DNA of 64,000 nucleotides from Pedobacter steynii (GTDB taxonomy: Bacteria > Bacteroidota > Bacteroidia > Sphingobacteriales > Sphingobacteriaceae), in assembly GCF_900103665.1 (NCBI RefSeq), contig NZ_FNGY01000001.1:868001-932000 (forward strand), in the 5' to 3' direction. Below are positions 45,577-53,778 of the stretch, piece after piece. The notes below the pieces were generated by a model that was not told where the DNA came from, did not search any database, and saw only the letters and a list, made by a program, of their open reading frames with translations. How positions within the stretch are numbered: position 1 is the stretch's first letter; the number at the start of each line of letters is the position of its first letter. The translations under genes and the position numbers were made by a program.

Positions 45577-46617
45577 TTATCGCGACATATTAAATGATGC
45601 AAGGGAAGTATCAAAGGATATGATTATCTTATCCTTAAATGCTGTTACAGAGGTAATATCTGTACAATTCTTACCATCAAAATGCAACTTCTGACTGAAT
45701 AGGTAAGAATAATTTTTCGTAGAATAACTATCTATTACGATGTCATCCTTCTCGGCTGATCTGGTGGAGAATACCTTAATATAATTATCTTCCATTATCA
45801 CGGCATTGGTTCCTGTAAAAGTTTTACCTCTCTTATAATAACTGGTGCCGTTTTTACTGGTTATTATTTCTGGTAATGGAGCGTGATCTTTTGTGTGAAA
45901 ATCTTTAAAGAATTTCCCGTTCTTATCAAATAAAAATATTCCAGAATACTTTTTGCAATAGTAAAGAATATGGTCTTTGTCAACACTTTTTGTAAATGCA
46001 CCACTATATCTCAGCCCGTTCACAGATGCTCTGGTAAGTTGATTAACTTCTAATATTTTAACCGGAAGTATCTCTAAATTCCTTTTTAAATTTAAATTAA
46101 AGAAGCCTGCTTCAAAACGATGATTGTTCTTTCTTTCGCCGAACATTAAGAAATTGGAATCGGACAAACGTATTAATGATGAAACTCTAAGTCCTTCGGA
46201 TTCAAGAACTGAACTCGTTTTCTTTATAATATCATAAACAAAGAATTTATTTGAATTTGTATATAAAATCACTTCATTTGTGACAAATAATATATTTGAA
46301 TATTGGGGTATGTTCAAAGCTAAAGTCTCCTTCAGATTTAGATTTAAATCACTTAAGTACAACATAAAAGAAGGTTTATTAACTTCATAATTGATATCCA
46401 TAGAAATAATACAACTATCAGACGGAACTACATTAGTATACTTTCCATTATTAACTTTTACATTTCCCTTAATCAGCTTAAATGATGGTTTAGATTCTTT
46501 AAAATCTCTGCTAAATACATACTTGGGCAGATGATTTCGGGCTCCAAGATTAGCAACAATAATAAATCCTAATGAAATCAAAACAATTAAGGTTATCCAG
46601 GTATACTTAAATTTCAT
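45577..46617 (-). CDS. membrane-anchored six-bladed beta-propeller-like protein
   Basis: The 346-residue protein has one N-terminal membrane helix (about 7-23, WITLIVLISLGFIIVANL) and a periplasmic part built of repeated four-strand blades (for example ILFVTNEVILYTNSNKFFVYDIIKK, LIRLSDSNFLMFGERKN, HILYYCKKYSGIFLFDKNGKFFKDF, IKVFSTRS), as in the BF3164-like and 6-bladed propeller proteins that accompany NVEALA peptides. Its start overlaps the MauE-like gene by 11 bases, so the pair is translationally coupled. It may bind the secreted peptide. The propeller call is from pattern, the role is inference. Confidence 0.7.
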   Translation of the reverse strand: MKFKYTWITLIVLISLGFIIVANLGARNHLPKYVFSRDFKESKPSFKLIKGNVKVNNGKYTNVVPSDSCIISMDINYEVNKPSFMLYLSDLNLNLKETLALNIPQYSNILFVTNEVILYTNSNKFFVYDIIKKTSSVLESEGLRVSSLIRLSDSNFLMFGERKNNHRFEAGFFNLNLKRNLEILPVKILEVNQLTRASVNGLRYSGAFTKSVDKDHILYYCKKYSGIFLFDKNGKFFKDFHTKDHAPLPEIITSKNGTSYYKRGKTFTGTNAVIMEDNYIKVFSTRSAEKDDIVIDSYSTKNYSYLFSQKLHFDGKNCTDITSVTAFKDKIIISFDTSLASFNMSR

Positions 46618-47053
46618 CTTTTGATCTGCTTATAATATTGAAACAATACAACCCCGCCGATATTAGACAAAGATTAATTAATAAGTGATAGCTGTAACTT
46701 AATCCATTTAAAATTCCTCCACAGCCACAAACCTCATAGAGTCCATTAAGCCTTAAATAAGTAATATATCCGGTAAAGAACAACATCATAACGAGAAACA
46801 AGCTGAAACCTAATTTCTTATTAAGGAATAATATCAGGACAAGACCAATCTCTAATACAATTACTGTAATCGAAATATAATATATAGATGTTTCAGAAAA
46901 CAGACCTGTTTTTAATATATTGATTCTAAACGACTGTAAATTTAAAGCTTTGTTTACTGAAGTGTAAGTAATGAAACTCATTATAAAATAATACAATGAA
47001 TAAGCTATAATAACATGATAATTTCTACTTATAGGATCTCTTTTCGTTAACAT
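46607..47053 (-). CDS. MauE/DoxX-type redox-associated membrane protein
   Basis: The 148-residue protein has four predicted transmembrane helices (about 13-34, 52-75, 79-99 and 118-139) and a loop motif CGCGG (LYEVCGCGGILNGLSYSYH) like the conserved CGCFG cysteines of MauE, a protein needed for disulfide formation in methylamine dehydrogenase. It may move electrons to or from periplasmic thiols and so help make a disulfide in the small peptide encoded two genes downstream. It is the first gene of the leftward, AT-rich operon. Confidence 0.78.
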   Translation of the reverse strand: MLTKRDPISRNYHVIIAYSLYYFIMSFITYTSVNKALNLQSFRINILKTGLFSETSIYYISITVIVLEIGLVLILFLNKKLGFSLFLVMMLFFTGYITYLRLNGLYEVCGCGGILNGLSYSYHLLINLCLISAGLYCFNIISRSKDEI

Positions 47054-47212
47054 ATGATGATATTAAATAAAACAGCAAACTATCCCCTTGAATTCTTAAG
47101 CAATATAATTTATTATATATAAATAAGCAAATAAAAAATAAATATTTAATTTATTTTTTATTTTCAAACGAAGGTTGCTTTTGTGATGTTTTACATCGGT
47201 GTTGTAAGTATG

Positions 47213-47407
47213 TTACAGATGCAAGGCTAATTGATTTCCATCAAAATCAGAGGAATTGAATAGATCAATATCTATGGATTGCCTATGTCCAGCCCTGCGC
47301 GAAAGCGCGGTACCACCGACAAAATAAAAGGACTTGAGTTGTTGATCTTTCATCAGTTTTTGGATCAGATCCAATATCCCTGGTTTAACTGTTTCTTTGT
47401 GTAACAT
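47213..47407 (-). pseudogene. truncated AbiEii/nucleotidyltransferase-like gene
   Basis: The 64-residue product reads MLHKETVKPGILDLIQKLMKDQQLKSFYFVGGTALSRRAGHRQSIDIDLFNSSDFDGNQLALHL, the start of the AbiEii/AbiGii toxin family nucleotidyltransferase fold with its GG and D-x-D (DIDLF) motif. The usual protein is 200 or more residues, so a stop at 47211-47213 has cut away most of it. No partner antitoxin gene is adjacent. Given the truncation, it is probably not a working toxin. Confidence 0.7.
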
Positions 47408-47524
47408 TTGAGCTTTTCTTCGCTCAGCTGAAAATAATTCTGGGGAGGGTAAAGAACAATGCGCCTAATGACGTACATTTTATAGGCGATTTAATGCATG
47501 TTTTGATATGTCCCGTAAAAAAAC

Positions 47525-47559
47525 AAAAAACCTGCAATCGTTTGATTTGCAGGTTTTTT
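47525..47559 (-). terminator. terminator of tRNA-Lys
   Basis: A perfect 13-base stem AAAAAACCTGCAA / TTGCAGGTTTTTT with a 9-base loop, 24 bases after the tRNA 3' end, flanked by A and T runs. It can work on both strands. Confidence 0.85.
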
Positions 47560-47583
47560 AGTTTCTTTTGATACTGTTGTTTG

Positions 47584-47656
47584 TGATCCCGCTGGGATTC
47601 GAACCCAGGACCACTACATTAAAAGTGTAATGCTCTACCAGCTGAGCTACGGAATC
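47584..47656 (-). tRNA. tRNA-Lys (anticodon TTT)
   Basis: On the minus strand it starts GATTCCG-TA-GCTC and ends CGGGATC-A; the acceptor stem pairs with one G-T wobble. The D-arm is GCTCAGCTGGTAGAGC, the anticodon arm TTACA-CTTTTAA-TGTAG gives anticodon TTT, and the T-arm CTGGG-TTCGAAT-CCCAG is complete. CCA is not encoded. The truncated AbiEii gene and an AT-rich operon lie just downstream of it, which would fit use as an integration site. Confidence 0.97.
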
Positions 47657-48048
47657 ATCTTCTTTTTATAACTGAAGAGGCCGCGAAGGTATCATTTTTT
47701 GTTTAGTCTCCCTAATAAAAATGAAAATATTTTAAATAAAATACCGCTTGTTTAGCGGTGTCTAACCTTATCTTCTTTGTTTTTAATGTTTTGAGTCGCC
47801 GAATTCCGTTGAGAAATAACTTAATCTTTTTTCTACATCGCCAGAGGCCTTCCGGTCGAAAGTATATATTGAATGCTCCGGGTTGAATTGGTTGGAAAAA
47901 TAATTCGTAGCAGCACGATTGCTTCAGGAACAGGCAAGTCGCAATTTACCTGATGAATTGTCGTAAACGCACCGCTAAAGTTGATATTATTCCCGCTAAA
48001 TTTAGTTGATAAATAACCAAGTTTAATTTAATCTAAAAACTGAAAAAC
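47657..48048. other. intergenic region upstream of the VOC gene
   Basis: About 390 bases with no supported gene. A minus-strand frame is open for about 60 codons (47840-48040) but has no start codon. A small hairpin ACCGCT/AGCGGT lies at 47743-47759. The end of the region should hold the VOC promoter. Confidence 0.4.
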
Positions 48049-48462
48049 ATGGCCGAATTAAATCCTTATCTAAACTTTGCAGACAATTGCGAAGAAGTAT
48101 TCAATTTTTATAAATCGGTATTTGGAGGAGAGTTCCTTACCCTAATGAGATTCGGGGAAATGCCTGCTGAATATCAACCTGCAGAAGGTGAAAGTCAGAA
48201 GCTGATGCACGTTGCTTTACCCATCGGGAAACATACGGTTTTGATGGGAAGCGATACACCGGGAAATATGCCTACACCAGTAAAAGGGCGCAATTTTTCA
48301 ATCGCCATTCAGCCTGAAACGGAAGAAGAAGCCAAACGTATATTCGACGGGCTCTCTGAAGGAGGTAACATTACCATGCCTTTGAGCAAAACATTCTGGT
48401 CGAAAAGCTTTGGGATGTTTACGGATAAATTTGGAATCGACTGGATGGTAAATCTTCAGTGA
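48049..48462 (+). CDS. VOC-superfamily protein (PhnB-like glyoxalase/bleomycin-resistance fold)
   Basis: The 137-residue protein shows the PhnB-type pattern: LNPYLNFADNCEEVFNFYKSVFGGEFLTLMRFGEMP at the start, MHVALPIGKHTVLMGSD in the middle and WSKSFGMFTDKFGIDWMVNLQ at the end. PhnB-like VOC proteins lack a defined activity; most are conserved hypothetical enzymes or binding proteins. It is a single gene; a small hairpin with a T-run follows. Confidence 0.9.
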   Translation: MAELNPYLNFADNCEEVFNFYKSVFGGEFLTLMRFGEMPAEYQPAEGESQKLMHVALPIGKHTVLMGSDTPGNMPTPVKGRNFSIAIQPETEEEAKRIFDGLSEGGNITMPLSKTFWSKSFGMFTDKFGIDWMVNLQ

Positions 48463-48479
48463 TCAGATAGAATAGAAAG

Positions 48480-48499
48480 ACCCTGGAGAAATTCAGGGT
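48480..48499 (+). terminator. terminator of the VOC gene
   Basis: ACCCTG / CAGGGT stem (six bases, 8-base loop) followed by TTTTTC, 18 bases after the VOC stop. It overlaps the 3' end of the convergent membrane gene. Confidence 0.6.
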
Positions 48500-48846
48500 T
48501 TTTTCTTCACCAACGACAGTACGATAAACGCACTAAACTTTAACAGACTTGAGAAGAATTGAGAAATGTAAAACAAACTGATCCCATTGGCTTCCTGATT
48601 CAACGTCGCAATCAAAGGGAATATGGTCAGTATCGTTGCCAGTAAAATGACCCATTTGATCCAGTCTTTTCCAATAAAAGCAAAATATCCGAAGGTCATA
48701 AACATTAAGGCCATTTCAGCGGTGACGGTCATGTCAAAATTTGGGTTTTTCCCCCATTGAATGAATCCGCTAATCACATCAACAGTGATGGCTGCAAAAA
48801 TTAAATAGGCTGAAAGCTTAAAATTCGGGTGTATTTTATCGTCCAT
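48493..48846 (-). CDS. small four-helix membrane protein of unknown function
   Basis: The 117-residue protein has four hydrophobic segments (about 11-28, 42-58, 63-80 and 92-112) and short charged loops. It resembles many DoxX-sized conserved membrane proteins of Bacteroidota, but no motif decides a family. It is convergent with the VOC gene. Confidence 0.65.
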   Translation of the reverse strand: MDDKIHPNFKLSAYLIFAAITVDVISGFIQWGKNPNFDMTVTAEMALMFMTFGYFAFIGKDWIKWVILLATILTIFPLIATLNQEANGISLFYISQFFSSLLKFSAFIVLSLVKKKP

Positions 48847-49018
48847 TATTACTGAAAAAGTCGCAAGATAGCATTTAAAAGGGGAGATCTGTAAAATTGA
48901 TTGTACGCTACCAACATAACATTCAACAATTTTAGCATCTCGCAGATTATCTCAGACAAAGCATTTAGCTTTATTTTTCTAGCAGGTGATATGACCACAA
49001 ATGAAACCTTAATATAGA

Positions 49019-50830
49019 ATGAAAAAAATCACTTTATCTTTTATCCTGATGCTCAGTACAGCAACGTCCATCTTCGCTCAGGAATCTAAACCGTATGAAG
49101 GAGTTCCCGGTTGGGAAGCATCCAAAGACCAGCGAATGAAATGGTTTAGGGAAGCCCGGTTTGGCCTCTTTATTCATTGGGGATTGTATAGCGCTGCCGG
49201 TGGCTCCTGGAATGGCAAGGTCTACCCTCAGCATTATGCAGAATGGATCGAAACCTGGGCCAATGTTCCGAGTAAGGAATATAGCGAAACCCTAAAGCCA
49301 AAGTTTACAGCGGCAAAGTTTAAGCCGGAAGTATGGGCAGCACTGGCCAAAGAAGCAGGAATGAAATATATGGTGATCACCTCCAGACATCATGAAGGTT
49401 TCAGCATTTTCAACAGTAAAGCTCCTTATTCCTTGAACAATCCGGTCACAGGGGGGACAAACATCTCTCCGAAAGGAAGGGATTTATATGGGGAAACGGT
49501 TGCTGCTTTTAAAAAGGCAGGACTGAAAACCGGTGCCTATTATTCTTTGCTGGACTGGCAGCATCCTGATTCTTACCATACTTTTAGAAATAATCCGCGT
49601 GTGCCGGGAACGAAACCGAACCATGAGGTTTACAAAAATTACCTGTACGATCAGGTGAAAGAGCTGGCACAGAATTATGGCAAAATGGATGTGCTATGGC
49701 TGGACTATAGCGGGAGAGATACTCAGGGGGAAACCTGGGGAACCAAACGCATTCTTACAGACCTGATTAAATGGCAGCCGGGTATCATCGTGAATAACCG
49801 TTTCTGGGATGGCCTGGAAAATAAAAACGGTGATATCGGGACACCTGAAAAATATGTTCCGCCAGCAGGTTTACCTGGAATGGATTGGGAAGTGAGTCAT
49901 ACGATGAATGAAAGTTATGGCTATAGTGCTCATGATCAGAACTGGAAATCTTATGATAAGATGATGAACCTGTTCCTGGAGACGGTAAGTAAGGGAGGAA
50001 ACTTCTTATTAAATATCGGTCCGGATGGGGAAGGACAGATTCCTGAACAAGGCGTAAAGATCCTGAAGGAAATTGGGGCATGGATGAAAGTAAATAATGA
50101 AGCGGTATACGGCACTACGGCTAGCCCTTTTTCATCACTGGATTGGGGATATGCTACGCAGAAACCGGGAAAGTTGTACCTCGAAGTCTTTAATCCTCCT
50201 GCAAATGGAGTGTTGGACCTTCCTTTGTCCAGCGCGATTAACAAAGCGTACATCTTAGGGGCTAAAGGAAAAGCATTGCTGGTTAAGACAAGTGCCAATG
50301 GCAAGACGATTCAGCTTCCTGCTGATTTTTCCGGGCCTAAACCAATGGTGATTGTTACAGAGATCAAAGGAAAGCCGGTCGTGCTGGCTCAACAACTGAG
50401 CTCACTGAAAGATGGAAGTATTGTGCTGAATGCGAACAATGCAAAACTAACCGGCACTGGAGGAATTAAGTTAAAAGGAGCATCAACCCATGATCCAAAC
50501 AGACCGAATACGATCGCTTTCTGGACCAATAAAAATGATCATGCGTATTGGGATCTGAAAATTCAGAAACCAGGAAAGTATAAGGTGATGATCAATTATT
50601 TCGCGGCAGGGGATGCGGCTGGAAGTCTTCAGTTTAAGCTTGAAAGTAATTTGCTTAATTATACCATTCCAGCTGGAAATACTGCAGGTTTTAAAGATGT
50701 TGAGGCTGGAGTGATTGAGGTTTCGCAACAGGCGATAGGAGCAGCATCACTAAGACTGGAATTAAAGGCGACAGGGATCACTGGCAAAGCTATGCCGGAG
50801 ATCAGCAGCATTACATTGAAGCCGATTTAG
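49019..50830 (+). CDS. GH29 alpha-L-fucosidase, exported
   Basis: The 603-residue enzyme has a signal peptide (cleavage near SIFAQ, residue 21) and the GH29 catalytic barrel (about 25-360): WFREARFGLFIHWGLYSAAGGSW, YMVITSRHHEGFSIFNSK, and the nucleophile D229 in MDVLWLDYSGRD. The acid/base residue in GH29 is not conserved and cannot be read here. The C-terminal half carries a beta-sandwich and a carbohydrate-binding-like module (about 460-600). It removes terminal fucose from glycans in the periplasm or at the surface. It stands alone, not next to the SusCD pairs. A terminator follows. Confidence 0.93.
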   Translation: MKKITLSFILMLSTATSIFAQESKPYEGVPGWEASKDQRMKWFREARFGLFIHWGLYSAAGGSWNGKVYPQHYAEWIETWANVPSKEYSETLKPKFTAAKFKPEVWAALAKEAGMKYMVITSRHHEGFSIFNSKAPYSLNNPVTGGTNISPKGRDLYGETVAAFKKAGLKTGAYYSLLDWQHPDSYHTFRNNPRVPGTKPNHEVYKNYLYDQVKELAQNYGKMDVLWLDYSGRDTQGETWGTKRILTDLIKWQPGIIVNNRFWDGLENKNGDIGTPEKYVPPAGLPGMDWEVSHTMNESYGYSAHDQNWKSYDKMMNLFLETVSKGGNFLLNIGPDGEGQIPEQGVKILKEIGAWMKVNNEAVYGTTASPFSSLDWGYATQKPGKLYLEVFNPPANGVLDLPLSSAINKAYILGAKGKALLVKTSANGKTIQLPADFSGPKPMVIVTEIKGKPVVLAQQLSSLKDGSIVLNANNAKLTGTGGIKLKGASTHDPNRPNTIAFWTNKNDHAYWDLKIQKPGKYKVMINYFAAGDAAGSLQFKLESNLLNYTIPAGNTAGFKDVEAGVIEVSQQAIGAASLRLELKATGITGKAMPEISSITLKPI

Positions 50831-50848
50831 TCTGCAAAGATATCATTG

Positions 50849-50883
50849 AAAGCCCGGTTGATTTAGTTCAGCCGGGCTTTTTT
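50849..50883 (+). terminator. terminator after the fucosidase gene
   Basis: AAAGCCCGG / CCGGGCTTT, a 9-base perfect stem with a 14-base loop, followed by TTT, 18 bases after the stop. Confidence 0.85.
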
Positions 50884-50948
50884 ATAAAGATGTCACGTCC
50901 TGAAAACAGTTGACTATTTATTGTACTTTTGCCGGCAAAGAACAGATT

Positions 50949-51293
50949 ATGGAAGCGACTGAACTAAGAATCGGGAATTATACAATGGATCATGGTCATC
51001 CTGAGCAAATCCCTTATGGATCTGATATTGATTCTGCAGGATTGATGGACCCGATCTTATTGACAGAAGAATGGGTGGTTAAGTTTGGTTTTGAGCGTTT
51101 CGAATTTGAATATGAAGAGGGGATAGAGATCACTTATGTATTGGAAAAGAAGAATGGTCATCAGTTCGTGCTGGGCGACAATCTTCAGCCTATGGATGGG
51201 GAAATCGCCATGCTGGATTATAAACTGCAATATGTGCATCAGCTTCAGAACCTTTATTTTGCACTTACAAACGAGGAGCTAAAGATAAAATAG
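50949..51293 (+). CDS. small hypothetical protein of a common Bacteroidota type
   Basis: The start at 50949 (MEATELRIGNYTMDHGHPEQIP) is preferred to an in-frame start at 50910 because the ELRIGNY beginning is shared by many short Bacteroidota proteins, often in phage-like settings. The 114-residue product is cytoplasmic and beta-rich, with EEWVVKFGFERFEFEYEEGIEITYVLEKKNGHQFVLGDN and a tail LQYVHQLQNLYFALTNEELKI. The role of the family is unknown. Confidence 0.75.
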   Translation: MEATELRIGNYTMDHGHPEQIPYGSDIDSAGLMDPILLTEEWVVKFGFERFEFEYEEGIEITYVLEKKNGHQFVLGDNLQPMDGEIAMLDYKLQYVHQLQNLYFALTNEELKIK

Positions 51294-51328
51294 GTTACTT
51301 TTTCGTGTATATTGCTTTTAAATAATGA

Positions 51329-52321
51329 ATGGTTTTTATGAGCATCAATATTAAAAAGCTTTTACTTTCTTTCCTGATGGCATGGACCATCAATTTATCT
51401 TATGCCCAAAAGGCGGAAACAAGTCATTATCCATGGTTTCCATTCCAATGGTTAGGCAGCAAAATAAATGGTAAATATCATGCTAAACTGGCAATGGCTA
51501 TACCTGTATCCTTTAACGATAGAAAAGGGAATATGCTCTTGCAGTTTGACCTGGGAAGTGATGCAACAATAATGTATGAAAATAGTCTGGCAAGCTATTA
51601 CGGGACCATGGAAGAAGTTAAAGCATTATTACCTGCTAAACCGGATACCGGAAGGTCTTCTGCAGGAATCTTACATGCCTCCTTAAAACCAGTTTCCCTG
51701 AAAATAGGGCCTAACATCAAAACTGATGCAGGGATCTTCCTCAATTATGGATCTAAGATCGCTCAAGATTCCCTGAGTACCGGAAAGGAAAATCTGGTTG
51801 GAAGCCTTGGTGCCGATTTTTCTAAAGATAAAGTGTTAATCATTGATTATGCAGGCGCCAGAATGTGTGTTTTGGATACGCTTGATAGCCACCTGAAAAA
51901 GGAGATTGATTTTGTCGATTGCAAATTAGAAAAAGGAAGAATGTTGCTTCCCCTTAAAATTGCAGATCAGATGAAATGGGTATTATTTGATACCGGAGCG
52001 AGTTTGTTTGATCTGGGAACGACCAGGGAAAACTGGCAGCAGCTCTCCGCAACTCAACTTCCTGTGGACTCCCTTGTGGCAGGCTCCTGGGGTAAAAAGA
52101 CAAATTTTTATAAAGGAATGATAAAGTCGAAAGTATGCCTTGGCAAGGTCCAGTTAAAAAATCCTGCTGCATGGTATTCCGACAATCCGCTCCTGGAAGA
52201 CTTTTATAAGTCGGAAGCGCTCTTCGCTCTGGTTGGAAATTCACTCTTTTTTGAGGATACCGTTGTCATTGATTTCAAGAACGCAAGGTTTGGAATCCTA
52301 AAGAAAAAACGGGTTATATAA
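51329..52321 (+). CDS. secreted pepsin-like aspartic protease-type protein
   Basis: The 330-residue protein has a signal peptide (cleaved near LSYAQ, residue 27) and two lobes. The first lobe carries LLQFDLGSDATIMYEN (D74), the second VLFDTGASLFDLG (D221); DTG/DTGA is the active-site motif of aspartic proteases, while the first lobe has DLGS instead of DTGS. SLGADFSKDKVLIIDY and the closing VGNSLFFEDTVVIDFKNARFGI match the hairpins of retropepsin-like proteins. It may be an exported protease or a catalytically weak homologue. The fold is likely, activity is uncertain. Confidence 0.6.
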   Translation: MVFMSINIKKLLLSFLMAWTINLSYAQKAETSHYPWFPFQWLGSKINGKYHAKLAMAIPVSFNDRKGNMLLQFDLGSDATIMYENSLASYYGTMEEVKALLPAKPDTGRSSAGILHASLKPVSLKIGPNIKTDAGIFLNYGSKIAQDSLSTGKENLVGSLGADFSKDKVLIIDYAGARMCVLDTLDSHLKKEIDFVDCKLEKGRMLLPLKIADQMKWVLFDTGASLFDLGTTRENWQQLSATQLPVDSLVAGSWGKKTNFYKGMIKSKVCLGKVQLKNPAAWYSDNPLLEDFYKSEALFALVGNSLFFEDTVVIDFKNARFGILKKKRVI

Positions 52322-52334
52322 AGATATCAATATA

Positions 52335-52787
52335 CTATTGATGTTCTGATATCTTATTGTACTGCCAAAGTACATTGATGATTTTCCACTCTCCATTTGT
52401 CTTAACGATGTGCATATAGTCAAACCATTCGTCGGCAATTAATTTTACGGATGCGGTTAAGGCAGATACATCAAGTAATTTAATCTCTTTCCTTGGCGTT
52501 TTTGGGAACTTATCACCAGCGGTATTATAGGTTTCTGCAAGAATGACCAGGTTTTCGGCTGAATATTCAGAAACAAAATCTTTTTGTGTCTTCTTGTTTT
52601 TGAAGACCGATCTTTTCACTACCCGGGGGTGTAAAGCATCCTGCATTTGCCTGGGATTTGGCGTATGCTGAGACTCAATATAAGCAAGTGCTACTCTTTT
52701 GATGTCCAGCGTATCCTGTCTGGTCTGGGCCTGAACTTTCAAAGTGCTCATCGCGATGAGTAGGGAGAAAAAGAAAATTAATTTCAT
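52335..52787 (-). CDS. exported NTF2-like (putative lumazine-binding/SnoaL-type) protein
   Basis: The 150-residue protein has a signal peptide (cleaved near KVQAQ, residue 21) and the NTF2 fold pattern: VALAYIESQHTPNPRQMQDALHPRVVKRS and, at the end, SVKLIADEWFDYMHIVKTNGEWKIINVLWQYNK, as in PF12893. Members bind small molecules or act as isomerase-like scaffolds; no reaction can be named. It is convergent with the aspartic-protease-like gene. Confidence 0.75.
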   Translation of the reverse strand: MKLIFFFSLLIAMSTLKVQAQTRQDTLDIKRVALAYIESQHTPNPRQMQDALHPRVVKRSVFKNKKTQKDFVSEYSAENLVILAETYNTAGDKFPKTPRKEIKLLDVSALTASVKLIADEWFDYMHIVKTNGEWKIINVLWQYNKISEHQ

Positions 52788-52906
52788 GAATAAATTTAAG
52801 TTAGAAATGCTCAGCTAAATATATATAATTTTCAAATAAAAAAGCCGTCCTGAAATTTCACAAAAAAAAGCTACCAAAACATCATCGACACCTTAAAAAA
52901 GTAAGG

Positions 52907-53704
52907 TTAGCTTTTCAATAGCTGATTTTGCAATGAGCTGATCATGTGCTTAATCTCCATCAGATCGTTTTCCTGTTCCGGAATTTCCTGGCTCTGGTAA
53001 CTATGAAACTGCCACAATTCCAATACTTCAGCAACAGGTACACGATAAGGTTGGAACAGCTTATTTAAAGATTCCAGCAGTATTGTTCCTTCTTTTTCAA
53101 GCGTCACCTGCTTAAATACAAATTCCTGTTCTCCTTTCAATACGACAATGCAAAGGCTGCGGGCTTTTAGATGCTGCCAGTCGGCCACAAACCTACAGAT
53201 CACTTCAGCACCTTCCGGAATTGGTAACATGGAAGCACCCGTAGTAGGGAACATCCGGAAAGTGCCGGATTCAGGAAGATTGGGAAGCGAAAATCTGGGC
53301 AAAGAGGCCAGGAACTCAGGATCCTTATATCCGGCCTGATAACCGGCCTTCGCTTTTACAGGGATATATTCCATATTTTCTTTGTTGTCCTTATCCACTG
53401 TAATCGCCAGTACACGGAGATGACCTCCCTGTAAATAAATGTCGGTTCCAGCCTCCAGTTCCCGGAGTTTGAGTTCTGAAATTCTGGAAAGCTCCACCTT
53501 CAGCAGGCTGTCTATACTGATCTTAAAAGTATTTGAACAATTAATGAGGTCCTCCGGCTGGGGAGCTTTAGTTTGCCCGCTTTCCAGTGCATTCAGCTTA
53601 GAACGGCCTATACCAAGGCTTTCTGCCATCATTTCCTGGCTCAGTTTCTTCCGCTCCCGGAGGAACTTAATATTGGCGGAAAAAAAAACTTTTTGAGTAT
53701 TCAT
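52907..53704 (-). CDS. XRE-S24 (LexA/CI-like) repressor of the imu cassette
   Basis: The 265-residue protein has an N-terminal helix-turn-helix (about 9-66, LSQEMMAESLGIGRSKLNALESGQTKAPQP), a linker with a likely self-cleavage pair A120-G121 (VKAKAGYQAGY) and an S24 protease domain with S158 in GASMLP and K198 in FVFKQV, the serine-lysine dyad of LexA, UmuD and phage CI. DNA damage (RecA filament) should trigger cleavage and loss of repression. It is divergent from imuA with a perfect palindrome between them. LexA-like function is inferred from domain and context; the HTH is XRE rather than the winged helix of LexA. Confidence 0.85.
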   Translation of the reverse strand: MNTQKVFFSANIKFLRERKKLSQEMMAESLGIGRSKLNALESGQTKAPQPEDLINCSNTFKISIDSLLKVELSRISELKLRELEAGTDIYLQGGHLRVLAITVDKDNKENMEYIPVKAKAGYQAGYKDPEFLASLPRFSLPNLPESGTFRMFPTTGASMLPIPEGAEVICRFVADWQHLKARSLCIVVLKGEQEFVFKQVTLEKEGTILLESLNKLFQPYRVPVAEVLELWQFHSYQSQEIPEQENDLMEIKHMISSLQNQLLKS

Positions 53705-53722
53705 TTTGTATTGTTATTATTA

Positions 53723-53740
53723 GTGTCAAATATTTGACAC
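53723..53740. promoter_or_regulatory. perfect 18-bp operator between the repressor and imuA
   Basis: GTGTCAAATATTTGACAC is a perfect palindrome in the divergent region. A half-site GTGTCAAA recurs at 53746-53753, 23 bases on, which suggests cooperative binding. The operator overlaps the TTTG element of the imuA promoter. Confidence 0.85.
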
Positions 53741-53766
53741 CAATCGTGTCAAATGTACTAATTTTA
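53733..53766 (+). promoter_or_regulatory. Bacteroidota-type promoter of the imu cassette
   Basis: TTTG at 53733-53736 and TAATTTTA at 53759-53766 lie 22 bases apart, close to the -33 TTTG / -7 TAnnTTTG consensus. The ATG at 53779 follows 12 bases later. The palindrome covers the upstream element and the half-site the spacer, as expected of repression by steric block. Confidence 0.45.
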
Positions 53767-53778
53767 AAATTAATTGTG

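Noticed and set aside
47840..48040. Minus-strand frame open for about 60 codons upstream of the VOC gene
   Set aside because: It has no start codon and no recognisable family pattern.
37773..50830. GH29 fucosidase as part of the SusCD polysaccharide utilisation locus
   Set aside because: It lies more than 6 kb away behind a strong terminator, an unrelated operon and a tRNA gene, so no link can be claimed.
53734..53778. TTG start of a longer ImuA
   Set aside because: It lies inside the operator and promoter, so transcription would begin downstream of it.
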